Assembly (NCBI GenBank): GCA_013396915.1
Contig: VWZL01000808.1
Span: 1,726,483-1,790,482, forward strand
Length of the DNA: 64,000 bases
Direction: 5' to 3'
From: Stercorarius parasiticus
Taxonomy: Eukaryota > Chordata > Aves > Charadriiformes > Stercorariidae
Both the position numbers and the translations under genes were made by a program. This document shows, one piece after another, positions 62,975 through 64,000 of this stretch. Every line of letters begins with the position of its first letter. Position 1 is the first letter of the stretch. The notes below the pieces were generated by a model. It did no database searches. It saw nothing but the letters and a program-made list of their open reading frames with translations, and was not told the origin of the DNA.

Positions 62975-63080
62975 TAGGGTCTGGGTCTCTGGGCTCTGAC
63001 TGGGATATTGGGGTCCCCCAAATGCTATGGTGCCTCTGTGCTCCTTCATGTTTAGGGGAATGAGCCTTTAGCACCTAATC

Positions 63081-64000
63081 TAACAAAATAGGCAACATCA
63101 ACGTCCTGAGCCACTGCAATAGAGAGCAGAAATCTTACTGGAAAGGTACAGAATTGTGCTCAGTAAAACCCGGGCATAACAACAGGTTCCAGACCACCCA
63201 GTGCTCTGTTTTTCCTGTAGAATGAGGCATCCCACAGTTTCTCAGAGGCACGGTAAATTAAGAAGTTACGTTCTACTTCAGAAACACAAACACATGTAGT
63301 GCTCAGCGATACATTTGCTATGCAACCAATTTAATCTACAAGTTAATACAAAATGTTTCTGTTCGGCATTCTGATTTCACTGTTACATGCTAGTGCTTTC
63401 AGGCTGTAAGCTTTGTACAGAACTACAAAGCTATTTGAAATTAGCATATTTTCCATACTTCATATATGATATTATTAGAAAAGCACCAATTATTTTGGTG
63501 CATTCTAATTTATGTATAAGGTGAAGAACATTTATACATCTGAAAACAAAAATACACACAAATACAACTGAAATTCAAAGGTTTTTGGATCATTTGAAGC
63601 TGACAGATAGTTTATGAGGTTGTGAGGCTGAAGTAGTACCAATATGCCGGTTTTGTGTCTGACTGTACAGAAAAGGTTAATTTCAGACTCAGATCATGCA
63701 GTTTCCATGCAGGTCTGTTCCTTTCCAACCACTTTCTGATGATTTACTGTAAATGAATAACCTGGCGTAAGAATGGCTTACTCAAGATGTGAGGCACCAG
63801 CTCAACACCTGAAAAATATCGAAGCAATAAATTTGCAGTCTAAATGCCTTAAGAACTTGGTATCAATGTGGTAACAAAACCAACAGGGTGGTTTGATAAG
63901 GAGCCTACCCCTGACTAATGGGAACAGAAACTCTCTCTGACGACCCCTAAAGAGATCTTGCTGTCTACAACACTGAAGTCAGCCCTTGTTCTGGTTGGGG
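63081..64000. other. Unassigned non-coding tract
   Basis: AT-rich sequence to the end of the window. No gene, repeat or signal could be supported. Confidence 0.6.

Larger units (their letters stand above)
61770..63080. mobile_element. GC/C-rich block, possible old LTR-type insertion
   Basis: Composition shifts abruptly: C-rich sequence with CA and TATATA microsatellite-like runs (62036-62082, 62524-62540, 62612-62624), a 62-bp tandem repeat (62350-62473), two strong hairpins (62166-62196, 62949-62974), and a lone AATAAA at 62804 following a pyrimidine-rich stretch. This mix resembles long terminal repeats of avian endogenous retroviruses, but no TG...CA ends, target-site duplication, primer-binding site or retroviral coding sequence was identified. 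It could equally be a GC-rich non-repetitive patch. No family is claimed. Confidence 0.3.

Noticed and set aside
1..64000. Search for CRISPR arrays, operons, phage or bacterial elements
   Set aside because: No regularly spaced repeats, no Shine-Dalgarno-linked gene runs and vertebrate LINE sequence present; the window is eukaryotic.

Overview
The window looks like bird (at least sauropsid) nuclear DNA from a gene-poor, AT-rich region. The basis is: no dense reading frames (longest stop-free ATG frame 172 codons, most under 100); scattered homopolymer and microsatellite tracts; at least two decayed CR1 LINEs, the dominant retrotransposon of birds and reptiles, with pieces of reverse-transcriptase coding still readable; and a MIR-like SINE relic. 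No bacterial-type operons, CRISPR arrays, rRNA or tRNA genes were seen. Most of the 64 kb is best read as intergenic or intronic sequence.

Layout. 1-4.85 kb: unassigned. 4.85-5.39 kb: 3' part of an old CR1 on the + strand. 5.4-16.6 kb: unassigned, with small hairpins and a C-rich patch at 9.3-9.8 kb. 16.65-17.64 kb: an old CR1 on the - strand with clear reverse-transcriptase motifs. 17.6-22.5 kb: unassigned, with short tandem duplications. 22.5-28.3 kb: three exon-like - strand segments with consensus splice donors (22518-22631, 24298-24380, 28136-28286). The first two join in the same phase and could belong to one unrecognised gene; none is proven. 28.3-40.3 kb: long unassigned tract with a dispersed repeat pair (30.2/30.9 kb) and perfect palindromes at 29.5, 30.6 and 33.3 kb. 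40.33-40.52 kb: nested inverted repeats, the most structured non-coding element here. 44.5 kb: probable CR1 3' fragment. 45.75-46.15 kb: a decayed membrane-protein-like coding relic on the - strand. 49.5 kb: MIR-like SINE. 50.3-57.1 kb: three tracts that look like conserved regulatory sequence by eye. 59.5-60.4 kb: a duplicated 65-bp segment with a strong hairpin. 61.8-63.1 kb: GC/C-rich block with a short tandem repeat and hairpins, possibly an LTR-type insertion.

No gene is named with confidence, and no interacting gene system can be described. Family assignments rest on remembered consensus patterns; splice-site and hairpin calls were read directly from the bases. No alignment, gene prediction or conservation score was run.
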